This document shows, in pieces, positions 49,805-58,433 of a stretch of DNA of 64,000 nt. A program made the position numbers and the translations under genes. Source of the DNA: Algoriphagus sp. PAP.12 (GTDB lineage Bacteria > Bacteroidota > Bacteroidia > Cytophagales > Cyclobacteriaceae); the NCBI RefSeq assembly GCF_026652115.1, contig NZ_JAPPSQ010000015.1, positions 1 through 64,000 on the forward strand, in the 5' to 3' direction. The notes under the pieces were generated by a model that was not told the origin of the DNA, ran no database searches, and saw nothing but the letters and a program-made list of their open reading frames with translations. The number at the start of each line of letters is the position of its first letter. Position 1 is the first letter of the stretch.

Positions 49805-51496
49805 ATGGAATCAAATCAATATGATGCGATTGTTGTCGGTTCGGGAATTTCCGGTGGATGGGCAGCAAAGGAACTATGTGAGAAAGGCTTAAAAACTTTG
49901 GTCTTGGAAAGAGGAAGGGATGTGCAGCATCTCAAAGATTATCCAACCATGACTTCTGCTCCTTGGGAGATGCCTCATCATAATCAGATTCCAAGAGCTG
50001 ATAAATTGGAGAATCCAGTTGTCAATCGATGTTATGCCTACAAAGAGGATACAGAACATTTTTTTGTAAAAGATTCGGAGCATCCCTATGTTCAGGAAAA
50101 GCCCTTTGATTGGGTTCGTGGCTATCAAGTTGGTGGGAAATCGTTGATTTGGGCAAGACAAACTCAGCGATGGAGCAAGTATGATTTTGAGGGACCCGGT
50201 AGAGATGGCTTCGCTGTAGATTGGCCAATTCGATATGAGGATGTAGCTCCTTGGTATAGCCATGTGGAGAGATTTGTTGGTATTTCAGGAAGTTACGAAG
50301 GATTAGATACTTTGCCCGATGGAGAGTTTCTCAAAGCTTGGGAGATGAACTGTGTAGAAAAGGAAGTGAAAGACAGAATCAATGCTCATTACAAGGATAG
50401 AAAATTTATCATTGGCCGATGTGCTCATTTGACCTCACCCAAAGAAGAGCATTTAGCACAGGGAAGAGGTCAATGTATGGCTAGAAATCAATGCTACAGA
50501 GGGTGTCCTTTTGGTGGATATTTCAGCTCCAATTCTGCGACTTTGCCTTGGGCTGCAAAAACGGGAAACTTGACTGTGAGACCTGATTCGGTGGTTCATT
50601 CGGTGATTTGGGATGAGGAGAAAGGAAAAGCCACGGGGGTTCGCGTGATTGATAGAATTACCAAAGAAGAGCGGGAATATTTTGCTAAAGTTATTTTCCT
50701 CAATGCTGCGGCTTTGAATACTAATTTGATTCTTTTGAACAGTACCTCTAAGCGATTTCCAAACGGTCTTGGGAACGACTTTGGGATTTTGGGGAAATAC
50801 ATTGCTTTCCATAATTACAGAGGTACAATCTCTGCCAATTTTGAAGGATTTGAGGATAAATACTATTTCGGCAGAAGGCCTACAGCTATCATGATGCCTA
50901 ATTTCCGAAATGTAAAAAAGCAGGAAATGGACTTTTTGAGGGGGTATATGACTTTCTATTCAGCAGGAAGAGCAGGTTTTGGACATGCTCAAACGGAAGG
51001 CTTTGGAGCTGAATTCAAAGAAGCGAATACCAAACCGGGACCTTGGGGGGTGTATATGATGATTCAGGCTGAAACCATCCCAAAGGAAAGTAATCAAGTT
51101 AGTTTGAGTTCGGATCAAAGAGATCCATGGGGAATTCCTCAGCTTAAAATCAATGTTAGTTATGATGATAATGATGAAAAGATTCTGAAAGACTTCTTTG
51201 AACAAGGGCAAGAGATGCTGAAAGTTGGGGGATGTGAAAATATTAGAACTTCAGACAGTAAACAGGCTCCCGGATTGGATATCCATGAAATGGGAGGGGT
51301 AAGAATGGGTAGAGATCCAAAAACATCTCTTTTGAATGGATTTAATCAAATGCATTTGGCCCCCAATGTCTTTGTTACTGACGGAGCATGCATGACTTCT
51401 ACTGGAACCCAAAACCCTTCGATTACTTACATGGCATTGACCGCAAGAGCAGTGGACCATGCTGTGAAGGAATTGAAAAAAGGGAATATTAAGTGA
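49805..51496 (+). CDS. GMC-family oxidoreductase
   Basis: A 563-residue FAD-dependent glucose-methanol-choline oxidoreductase. The N-terminal dinucleotide fold is VVGSGISGGWAAKEL (10-24), the FAD-contact region GYQVGGKSLIWARQTQRW follows (about 110-130), and the C-terminal GMC region has DIHEMGGVRMGRDP (catalytic His) and TGTQNPSITYMALTARA (second catalytic residue Asn). It may oxidise a sugar or alcohol. In Bacteroidota it is usually next to a gluconate 2-dehydrogenase subunit 3 gene, which is missing here. ATG 49805 is chosen because the FAD fold begins there; TTG 49778 is unlikely. Confidence 0.9.
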   Translation: MESNQYDAIVVGSGISGGWAAKELCEKGLKTLVLERGRDVQHLKDYPTMTSAPWEMPHHNQIPRADKLENPVVNRCYAYKEDTEHFFVKDSEHPYVQEKPFDWVRGYQVGGKSLIWARQTQRWSKYDFEGPGRDGFAVDWPIRYEDVAPWYSHVERFVGISGSYEGLDTLPDGEFLKAWEMNCVEKEVKDRINAHYKDRKFIIGRCAHLTSPKEEHLAQGRGQCMARNQCYRGCPFGGYFSSNSATLPWAAKTGNLTVRPDSVVHSVIWDEEKGKATGVRVIDRITKEEREYFAKVIFLNAAALNTNLILLNSTSKRFPNGLGNDFGILGKYIAFHNYRGTISANFEGFEDKYYFGRRPTAIMMPNFRNVKKQEMDFLRGYMTFYSAGRAGFGHAQTEGFGAEFKEANTKPGPWGVYMMIQAETIPKESNQVSLSSDQRDPWGIPQLKINVSYDDNDEKILKDFFEQGQEMLKVGGCENIRTSDSKQAPGLDIHEMGGVRMGRDPKTSLLNGFNQMHLAPNVFVTDGACMTSTGTQNPSITYMALTARAVDHAVKELKKGNIK

Positions 51497-51603
51497 AATA
51501 AGATAAATCGAATTCAAATCCCACTTATCAAATAGTAGCTGTTTTGTTCTTAGGTTTTGTTTAAATAGATTGAAAATCACTTATCTATAAACCTAACATA
51601 ACC

Positions 51604-52899
51604 ATGAAAAAAATCACTCTTTTTTTGGCCTTGTTGCTGGCATTCCAGTTTACCTGGGCTGAAGTTATTAATGAAGATTTTGACCCAAATCGAGAATATA
51701 AGCTGGTGGTCGAAGGCTTTGATTGGGGACCTGCTGTTAGCAAGGTAATCTTGAGAAATGAGCAGGAAATTAAAGATTTTTCACCGACTGACTTTAAAGT
51801 TTTTGCAACCAGAAGTACCGATGAAGGAGAAATTCCTGCCAGCCAAACCAATGGAGAAAGAAATGTAGTCTTTGCCTATACTTCCGATGCTGATGGAAAT
51901 CGAGTAGAAGCGGGAATGTTTATCACCTTGGTTCTAGAGGTCAGTCCGATTTTACCAATTGGATCCCCTTTTCAATACATGAGATCTGGAGGTAGAGGAG
52001 GAAACTTTTGGGTGAATTATTCTCTAACTATTGTCCATAAAAAGAACAATCAGGTTTGGGATCAGAAAATAGGAAAGAAAATGCCATTGGTTGATGATTA
52101 TGATCTCAATGGGAAGTTTTCAAATGGAAGCATAACCATGTCCTATGCTGCTTTTACCCCAAAATCCATTCAGGCTAAAGTTCCATTGATCATCTGGCTA
52201 CATGGAGGTGGTGAAGGAGGAACAGACCCTACGATCCCTCTTTTGGGAAATAGAGCGGCAAATTATGCTTCACCTGAGATTCAGGCCTTGTTTGGAGAGA
52301 GTGGTGCCTATGTCCTGGCTCCTCAAGCTCCAACCTTCTGGATGCAAGCTGCCGACGGAATGACTCGAGGGAATGCGGAAGATATTTACCACGAGGCTTT
52401 ATTCGCCTTATTTGAAGATTTTGTAGCTAAGAATCCACAGATAGATACAAACAGAATTTATGTCGGCGGCTGCTCAAATGGAGGCTATATGTCTCTGAAA
52501 CTGATTTTGGAGCACCCTGATTATTTCGCAGCTGGCTATATTTCTGCCTTGGCCTACAGCAATGAGTTTGTTTCTGATGAACAAGTCAAATCTATCAAGA
52601 ACGTTCCGATTTGGTTTGTACATTCTGAGGATGACGGTACTACAAAGCCTGATGAAACGGTAGTTCCATTATACCATAGATTAAAGGATGCAGGAGCAAA
52701 AAGTGTCCATTTTTCCTACTATAAACATGTGACAGATATTACCGGGTTTTATGGGGGAGAGGATTATTACTATCCCGGGCATTGGTCTTGGATTTATTCC
52801 CATGCCAATAAGGCAAGGCTGGATTTTGATGGGAAACAAGTTTACTCAGAAGATAGGCCAGTAACTATCATGGAATGGCTTTCAGAGCAGGAGAAATAA
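51604..52899 (+). CDS. Secreted prolyl-oligopeptidase-like alpha/beta hydrolase
   Basis: A 431-residue esterase/peptidase. A signal peptide (ITLFLALLLAFQFTWA) is followed by an N-terminal beta-rich domain (about 20-175) and an alpha/beta hydrolase domain with LIIWLHGGGEGGTD (oxyanion region), nucleophile S291 in GGCSNGGYMS, an Asp in WFVHSEDDGTTKP and His in YYYPGHWSW. This two-domain layout is like secreted poly-ester or acetyl-xylan-type esterases of Bacteroidota. Substrate unknown. It ends at a good terminator. Confidence 0.8.
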   Translation: MKKITLFLALLLAFQFTWAEVINEDFDPNREYKLVVEGFDWGPAVSKVILRNEQEIKDFSPTDFKVFATRSTDEGEIPASQTNGERNVVFAYTSDADGNRVEAGMFITLVLEVSPILPIGSPFQYMRSGGRGGNFWVNYSLTIVHKKNNQVWDQKIGKKMPLVDDYDLNGKFSNGSITMSYAAFTPKSIQAKVPLIIWLHGGGEGGTDPTIPLLGNRAANYASPEIQALFGESGAYVLAPQAPTFWMQAADGMTRGNAEDIYHEALFALFEDFVAKNPQIDTNRIYVGGCSNGGYMSLKLILEHPDYFAAGYISALAYSNEFVSDEQVKSIKNVPIWFVHSEDDGTTKPDETVVPLYHRLKDAGAKSVHFSYYKHVTDITGFYGGEDYYYPGHWSWIYSHANKARLDFDGKQVYSEDRPVTIMEWLSEQEK

Positions 52900-52903
52900 A
52901 TTG

Positions 52904-52930
52904 AAAAGAGGAGTTAAAAGCTCCTCTTTT
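52904..52930 (+). terminator. Terminator after the secreted hydrolase gene
   Basis: A 10-bp stem AAAAGAGGAG / CTCCTCTTTT (52904-52913 with 52921-52930) with a 7-nt loop and further T after it. It lies between convergent genes ending at 52899 and 52932, and minus-strand A/T symmetry lets it serve both. Confidence 0.85.
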
Positions 52931-52931
52931 T

Positions 52932-53138
52932 TTATTCATCTCTGAATTCCAAAATGTCTCCAGGTTGGCAATCCAAGGCTTTGCAAATTGATTCTAAAGT
53001 ACTGAATCTAACAGCTTTGGCTTTTCCGGTTTTTAAAATTGAAAGATTGGAAAGTGTGACTTCTACTTTTTCGGATAGTTCATTGAGAGACATTTTTCTT
53101 TTGGCCATCATGACATCCAAATTGACAATAATAGGCAT
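52932..53138 (-). CDS. Small XRE-family HTH protein (YozG-like)
   Basis: A 68-residue single-domain Cro/C1-type HTH (HTH_26 group): VNLDVMMAKRKMSLNELSEKVE and LSNLSILKTGKAKAVRFSTLESICKALDCQPGDILE. Such regulators nearly always accompany a DUF2975 membrane protein, here the split gene 3 bp upstream (53142-53675). It probably regulates that pair. The HTH gene itself is intact. Confidence 0.88.
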   Translation of the reverse strand: MPIIVNLDVMMAKRKMSLNELSEKVEVTLSNLSILKTGKAKAVRFSTLESICKALDCQPGDILEFRDE

Positions 53139-53141
53139 GGC

Positions 53142-53675
53142 TCAAATGGTTAATTCGCTTTCAGCTTGAATTTCAATTCCTCTTTTGAAGACCTGAGAAA
53201 TAACAAATAAGATGGCAGCCATAAAAAGAAACTCTGCTCTTCCGCTTATAAACTCCTGAAGGTTAGCGAGGTCAACTTCAAATTTGGAAATCCATCGACT
53301 ATATATGTATGCCCCATAGGAGAGTAGACCTGTTGACAAGGCTAATTGGCTCATTTTGTAAATATGAGAATATACTTCCTCTGTAAATGGTTGTACCAAT
53401 TTTAGCTTATTGAAAATGTGAATAACCTGGTACATGATGCTTGCTTTAAGCATCCAGATCACTATCACCTAGGATAGCATAAAATGATAATAAAGTGGGT
53501 TGAATTCCATCAAGGAAGAAAGGTCCAAACTTAATCCTAAGTCAGCCGACGCTTGAGGGTTTACAAAAATACTGACCAAATAAGAAATGATGATTGTTCC
53601 TGTTTTGATACTGATTCCAATGTAAATAATCCAGGAAAAGACCTTGAGGAGAGGTAGTGTTTTTTCAGCGTTCAT
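53142..53675 (-). pseudogene. DUF2975 membrane protein split by an in-frame amber codon
   Basis: Two open frames in the same reading frame, 53469-53675 (68 residues) and 53142-53468 (108 residues), are separated only by TAG (53469-53471). Together they give a DUF2975 protein: KVFSWIIYIGISIKTGTIIISYLV and LSSLMEFNPLYYHFMLS, then VIVIWMLKASIMYQVIHIF, PFTEEVYSHIYKMSQLAL, and the family signature AILFVISQVFKRGIEIQAESELTI at the end. The domain is continuous across the stop, so a single-base change (for example from a Leu or Gln codon) has disrupted it. The second half could start at GTG 53468. The membrane protein is likely non-functional unless readthrough occurs. Confidence 0.75.
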
Positions 53676-53841
53676 TTTCGAATGTTTTTTTCAAAAAAAA
53701 GTAAAAATTTATTGAAAAACAATAAATAAACATTGAATTACATTTTTCCTAAAGTTTGAGTTGACAGTTTTTGTCGTTGCTGGTTCATTTTTGCAAAAAC
53801 TTCCTTAAACTATATGTGAAGCATTTGACAATATTATTGAC

Positions 53842-54897
53842 ATGGAAGAGGGTTATTTCAAAGGAAGGGGATCTCAGGTCCAGACTGGAAACAGGTTTTT
53901 GGAAAGGCGAGTGGTTTCTGAACATATAGAAGGTTTGGATGAAGAGTTGATATCTATACCAAAAACAGAGGTGTTTTTTGAGCATCCCAAGACAATCGTC
54001 AATCCTGTCAAAAGCCCTGATATCCCTTTGGCCTTTTCTCTAAATCCCTACCAGGGTTGTGAGCATGGTTGCAGTTATTGCTATGCAAGGAATACCCATG
54101 AATTTTATGGGTTTACCGCAGGTTTGGATTTTGAAACCAAACTAATGGCAAAGCCTGATGCTCCTGGGCTTTTGGAAAAGTTTCTTTTGAATCCGAGATG
54201 GAAAGTGGCGCCGATTTCATTGTCTGGAAATACCGATTGTTATCAACCACTGGAACGGGAAATGGGTATAACACGTAGACTTTTGGAGGTCTTTGTCAAA
54301 TATAGACATCCTGTTGGGTTGATTACCAAAAACAGTCTGATACTCCGTGATTTGGATCTTTTGCAGGATCTGGCAAAAGATGGTCTGGTCCAGGTTTTTA
54401 TATCCATAACGACCCTAAATGAAGATCTGAGGAGAAGAATGGAACCCAGAACTGCCAGCGCGATCAAAAGGATGCGAACCATTGAAGAACTATCGAAAGC
54501 AAATATTCCTGTGGGGGTGATGAATGCTCCAATTATTCCCGGATTGAATCACCATGAGATTCCTTCTATTTTGAAAATGGCATCCGAAAATGGAGCCTTG
54601 GGAGCAGGAATGACCGCTGTCCGGCTGAATGGGAAAGTTGGGGAGGTTTTTTCAGATTGGTTGAAAAAGAATTTTCCAGATCGGCATCAAAAAGTAATGA
54701 ATCAGGTAGCCGAAATGCATGGTGGATCAATCAATGATAGTCAGTTTGGAAGAAGGATGAGGGGAGATGGTCCCGTTGCGACCATGATCCAACAATTGTT
54801 TCGGCAAGCTCGAAAAAAGTATTTTGCAGATAAATCCTTTCCTGCTTTTAATGAAAAAGCATTTAGAAGGGGAGGGAATTTGAATTTGGGCTTTTGA
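53842..54897 (+). CDS. PA0069-family radical SAM protein
   Basis: A 351-residue radical SAM protein of the PA0069/SplB-like group. The cluster motif is C73-x3-C77-x2-C80 in YQGCEHGCSYCYARNTHEF, with SLSGNTDCYQPLE (family mark) and LITKNSLILRDLDLLQDLA. It binds a 4Fe-4S cluster and cleaves SAM; its substrate is unknown, though relation to spore photoproduct lyase suggests DNA or a nucleotide-related substrate. It stands alone, with 166 bp upstream holding AT-rich DNA. Confidence 0.9.
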   Translation: MEEGYFKGRGSQVQTGNRFLERRVVSEHIEGLDEELISIPKTEVFFEHPKTIVNPVKSPDIPLAFSLNPYQGCEHGCSYCYARNTHEFYGFTAGLDFETKLMAKPDAPGLLEKFLLNPRWKVAPISLSGNTDCYQPLEREMGITRRLLEVFVKYRHPVGLITKNSLILRDLDLLQDLAKDGLVQVFISITTLNEDLRRRMEPRTASAIKRMRTIEELSKANIPVGVMNAPIIPGLNHHEIPSILKMASENGALGAGMTAVRLNGKVGEVFSDWLKKNFPDRHQKVMNQVAEMHGGSINDSQFGRRMRGDGPVATMIQQLFRQARKKYFADKSFPAFNEKAFRRGGNLNLGF

Positions 54898-54960
54898 TTC
54901 TCCTTGAATCCGCAATTTGCCTTTTAAAAAACAGCAATGGTTCCAAAGTTTTGGTAGGTT

Positions 54961-54968
54961 TAGTTTTG
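54961..54968 (+). promoter_or_regulatory. -7 box for the M61 peptidase gene
   Basis: TAGTTTTG fits TAnnTTTG exactly and ends 17 nt before the ATG at 54986. It supports that start codon over the upstream one at 54917, which would lie before the promoter. Confidence 0.45.
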
Positions 54969-54985
54969 TGTTTGAATCTCTACCT

Positions 54986-56542
54986 ATGAACTACCAGAAT
55001 AAATTTCAATTACAAGGTCTATTTGCCTTCCTTTTTCTGTTTTTAACCTCAATTAGTCTTTATGCCCAGACTGAGTTGAGCTATACGATTTCATTTCCTG
55101 ATCCGAGTTCGGGAGCCTATCAGGTTGAAATGGAAATTGGTGGACTTTCGGAAAGCGACCTGACTTTGCAAATGCCTCGCTGGATGCCAGGATACTATCA
55201 ACTCATGGACTACGGCAAGAATATAAGAAATCTCAAAGCCTTATCATTAGAAGGAGATGAATTGCTTGTCGTTCAAAAAGACTTTTCAACTTGGGGGATT
55301 TCTGGAATTGGATCAAAATCTGTGATAGTTACCTACCAAATTCAAACAACCAGAAAGTTCGTGGCAACGAGTTTTGTCGATCAAGAACATGCCTACATCG
55401 TTCCAACTAATTCTTGGTTGTATCCAAATGGTAGATTGGATCTGTCTCCAAAAGTGAAAGTGAATTTGCCAAATGCCTGGGAAGATGTTGCAACTGGATT
55501 GAAGGTAGAAGGGGACTTGACCTTTTCTGCAGTTGATATGGATGTTTTGTTTGATAGTCCCTTGTTGATTGGGAATTTGGAAGAGCTACCAAGCTTTGAA
55601 GTAGCAGGAGTGAAGCATCGGTTTTTAGCTCATCAGATAGGGGAGTTTGACAAGCAGGATTTTATCAATCGACTTAAAAATTCTTTGGAGGAATCAGTTG
55701 AATTGATGGGGGATATCCCTTTTGATGAATATACTTTTATCTCAATTGGACCGGGAAGAGGAGGGATCGAGCATTTGAATAATACGACATTCAGTTTAGA
55801 TGGAAACCAACTTCAAACTGAAGGTGCTGTCAATGGGGCCATTGCTTTTTTGACTCATGAGTATTATCACCATTACAATGCAAAGCGAATCAGACCTGTA
55901 GAATTAGGTCCATTTGATTATCAAAAAGCAAACAGAACCACTCAATTGTGGGTGAGTGAGGGGTTGACAGTTTATTACGAGTACATTTTGATGAGACGCT
56001 CTGGAGTCATCAACGACGAGCAGTTTCTATCTTATTTCGCAGATTTGATCACTCGCTATGAAAATGATGAGGGGAAGAATTTTCAATCTTTAGAAGAATC
56101 AAGCTACAGAACCTGGGATGAAGGACCTTTTGGTCAGCAGGGGACAACTCAGGATACAACAATCACCTATTATGAAAAAGGTCCAGTAGTAGGTCTTTTG
56201 ATTGATTTTGCAATCAGAAATGCTTCTAATAACCAACAATCCTTGGATGATGTGATGCGCTTCATGTACAATCATTATTACAAGGATTTGGGAAGAGGGT
56301 TTACAGATGCTGAGATCCGCGAAGCCTGTGAAACTGCAGCTGGGATGCCTCTGGGAGAGCTTTTTGACTATTTACAAACTACAAAGCCGCTGGATTATCA
56401 GAAATACCTTCTAATGGCAGGTTTGGAACTAGAAAAATCCATAGGGGATGGGAAAGATAGATTCACCATTGTTCGGAGCTCAGATACTAATGAGAAGCAA
56501 TCAAAAATTTATAAAGAATGGACAGAAGGAAATGTACATTGA
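54986..56542 (+). CDS. M61-family glycyl aminopeptidase-like protein
   Basis: A 518-residue secreted M61 metallopeptidase. A signal peptide (LQGLFAFLFLFLTSISLYAQ) and an N-terminal beta-domain with MPRWMPGYYQLMDYGKNI precede the catalytic domain with GRGGIEHLNNT, the zinc motif HEYYHHYN (H291, E292, H295) and WVSEGLTVYYEY (third ligand Glu). The protein ends soon after PLDYQKYLLMAGLELE, so the PDZ domain present in most M61 enzymes seems to be missing. The stop codon is inside a perfect inverted repeat. Confidence 0.87.
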   Translation: MNYQNKFQLQGLFAFLFLFLTSISLYAQTELSYTISFPDPSSGAYQVEMEIGGLSESDLTLQMPRWMPGYYQLMDYGKNIRNLKALSLEGDELLVVQKDFSTWGISGIGSKSVIVTYQIQTTRKFVATSFVDQEHAYIVPTNSWLYPNGRLDLSPKVKVNLPNAWEDVATGLKVEGDLTFSAVDMDVLFDSPLLIGNLEELPSFEVAGVKHRFLAHQIGEFDKQDFINRLKNSLEESVELMGDIPFDEYTFISIGPGRGGIEHLNNTTFSLDGNQLQTEGAVNGAIAFLTHEYYHHYNAKRIRPVELGPFDYQKANRTTQLWVSEGLTVYYEYILMRRSGVINDEQFLSYFADLITRYENDEGKNFQSLEESSYRTWDEGPFGQQGTTQDTTITYYEKGPVVGLLIDFAIRNASNNQQSLDDVMRFMYNHYYKDLGRGFTDAEIREACETAAGMPLGELFDYLQTTKPLDYQKYLLMAGLELEKSIGDGKDRFTIVRSSDTNEKQSKIYKEWTEGNVH

Positions 56543-56556
56543 CATTTCCTTCTGTC
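56521..56556. terminator. Perfect 15-bp inverted repeat around the M61 stop codon
   Basis: 56521-56535 pairs perfectly with 56542-56556 with a 6-nt loop. The left arm is the last coding codons and the stop TGA (56540-56542) is at the loop/right-arm junction. No T run follows directly on either strand, so it may act as a 3' stability stem or a convergent-gene terminator without U tract. Confidence 0.55.
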
Positions 56557-56584
56557 TAATGAATTTGAAAAGTGATAGTTTGTT

Positions 56585-58297
56585 CTATTCTCTTTTGAAA
56601 ATGCTATGTCCTTCTTTGATGGTTTCCATCACTTGAATTTCCTTAATTGTTAATGGATCTACTTTTAATGGATTTTTGTCCAAAATCACTAAATCTGCCA
56701 ATTTTCCAGGACTTAAAGTTCCTTTCTTATCCTCTTCGAAATGCTGCCAAGCACTCCAGGAGGTGATACATTGTAAGGCTTCATAGGGAGATAATCTTTC
56801 ATTTTCTCCCATCACCGTTCCACTACGGCTGAGTCTATTTACCGTGGTCCAAAGGATCATCATTAAATTTGGTAATGCAACTGGTGCATCCGTGTGACTA
56901 GTGACATGAATTCCCTTGTTTAAAGCTGATTTAATCGGACTGATTTTTTGAGCTGCTTCCGCTCCGATGATTTCCTTGTACCAATCTCCCCAATAAAAAG
57001 TATGCATTGGGAAGAGAGAGGCTACCATGTCATATTTGGCAAGGCTGTCAAGTTGATCTTGTCGAATGAGTTGTCCATGGATCAAAACAGTTCTTCTATT
57101 CTCATTTCCGAATTTTTGGGAGGAATTCCCAACGGCTTTGATCAATTGATCTGCAGCAGCATCTCCATTGGTATGGGCCAGAAGTTGCCAGTTATTCTTA
57201 TAAGCCAAATCAACGATTCGTTGAACCTCTGAATCCTCTGGAATAGCGGGGTAACCGCTGTATCCTTCTTTTTGCCCATCTGGAGGAAGTAGGTATGGAG
57301 TAGTTCGCCAAGCTGTTCTTCCCTGTGGTGAACCATCAAGCGTAAGCTTCAACCCGCCAATTCTATAATGGTTATTGTAGTCCTTGCTGTTCCATTTAGA
57401 TTCCATGTATTGAGGGAATGCATAATCGATATAGCTTACGACATCAAGCTTGAGATTCCCTCGATCGGCATAACTTGCCAATAATTCATGATTGCTCATA
57501 GCTCTTCCTTCTTGGGCTGTGGTGTATCCATAACTTGCTGCCATTTCTTGGCCCTTATCCAAATAAAAGTCAGCAATATCCGAGGAGGATGGAGTTAAGA
57601 CTTTAAGCATACTTGGTATTGCTGCCAATTCCTCAAGAACTCCATTGGGCGACTCTCCATCTGCTTCTCTTCTGATGACTCCACCTTCCGGATTGGGAGT
57701 AGATGCATTGATTTCAAGAATTTCTAAGCCTTTTGTATTGACTACTGCAAAATGACCTGAAATATGAGAAACCATCACAGGAAGAGTATCATTGACCAAA
57801 TCCAAATCATGTCTTGTAGGGAATCGGTTTTCTTTCAATGCAGCATCATCAAAGCCTAATCCAAATATCCATCCATTTGTTTTATCGATTCCAGATTTGG
57901 AATACCAGTTTTTTAGGGTTTCGATCAGAGAAGGAATATCATTGACATTTCCATCAGGACTTGCTAATAAATTGGCAGTAATGGCCTGAGCTCCGAAATT
58001 GTAAAAATGGGCATGTCCGTCAATAAATCCAGGAACTAGTGTTTTCCCTCCCAAATTTACCATTTGATGTCCTTGGCCAGCTTCTTTCATAGCCTCAGCA
58101 CTAGATCCAACAAAAAGGATTTTTCCATCTTTTTCAACCAAAGCTTCTACATATTCCGGAGAATCTCCCTCCATAGTAATGATGTCTCCTCCGAAATAAA
58201 CTGTAGCAGGACTCTCTGCTTCCAAATTCTCAGTAGGAGAACTGCATGCTATTAAAATCCCAAGTATAATTGGACTTAAATAAGTTGAATGTCTCAT
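56585..58297 (-). CDS. YtcJ-like amidohydrolase lipoprotein
   Basis: A 570-residue amidohydrolase of the YtcJ/LAF type (Amidohydro_3). Lipobox LIAC gives Cys18, so it is an envelope protein. Metal-binding parts are VPGFIDGHAHFYNFG, HISGHFAVVNTKGL, LTLDGSPQGRTAWRTTPY, HTNGDAAADQLIKA, VLIHGQLIRQDQL and SHTDAPVALPNLM, and a C-terminal composite sandwich follows with KGTLSPGKLADLVILDKNPL. Substrate unknown; N-substituted amino acids or amides are usual. ATG 58297 is chosen; 58354 would place 19 non-signal residues before the signal peptide. Confidence 0.88.
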   Translation of the reverse strand: MRHSTYLSPIILGILIACSSPTENLEAESPATVYFGGDIITMEGDSPEYVEALVEKDGKILFVGSSAEAMKEAGQGHQMVNLGGKTLVPGFIDGHAHFYNFGAQAITANLLASPDGNVNDIPSLIETLKNWYSKSGIDKTNGWIFGLGFDDAALKENRFPTRHDLDLVNDTLPVMVSHISGHFAVVNTKGLEILEINASTPNPEGGVIRREADGESPNGVLEELAAIPSMLKVLTPSSSDIADFYLDKGQEMAASYGYTTAQEGRAMSNHELLASYADRGNLKLDVVSYIDYAFPQYMESKWNSKDYNNHYRIGGLKLTLDGSPQGRTAWRTTPYLLPPDGQKEGYSGYPAIPEDSEVQRIVDLAYKNNWQLLAHTNGDAAADQLIKAVGNSSQKFGNENRRTVLIHGQLIRQDQLDSLAKYDMVASLFPMHTFYWGDWYKEIIGAEAAQKISPIKSALNKGIHVTSHTDAPVALPNLMMILWTTVNRLSRSGTVMGENERLSPYEALQCITSWSAWQHFEEDKKGTLSPGKLADLVILDKNPLKVDPLTIKEIQVMETIKEGHSIFKRE

Positions 58298-58384
58298 GAT
58301 CTTGTTTTGAAAAGAGGGGTGAAAAATAAAAGACTTTACATACCAATTTACCAAAAATAAAAGAAGGTGGACTTGGTACTAAGC

Positions 58385-58415
58385 AAAAAGGCCTTCCCAT
58401 TTGGAAGGCCTTTTT
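58385..58415 (-). terminator. Terminator downstream of the cytochrome/propeller lipoprotein gene
   Basis: A perfect 13-bp stem (58385-58397 with 58403-58415) with a 5-nt loop, GC-rich at the core and with A5/T5 at the ends, 19 bp after the minus-strand stop at 58434. Confidence 0.9.
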
Positions 58416-58433
58416 AAACAATTTCTAATTTAA

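Noticed and set aside
23142..53471. Genetic-code change with TAG recoded as an amino acid
   Set aside because: TAG is also used as a normal terminator in this window: the Nif3 and LysR genes end in TAG at sensible family ends. Two isolated in-frame TAGs are better explained as nonsense mutations or sequence errors.
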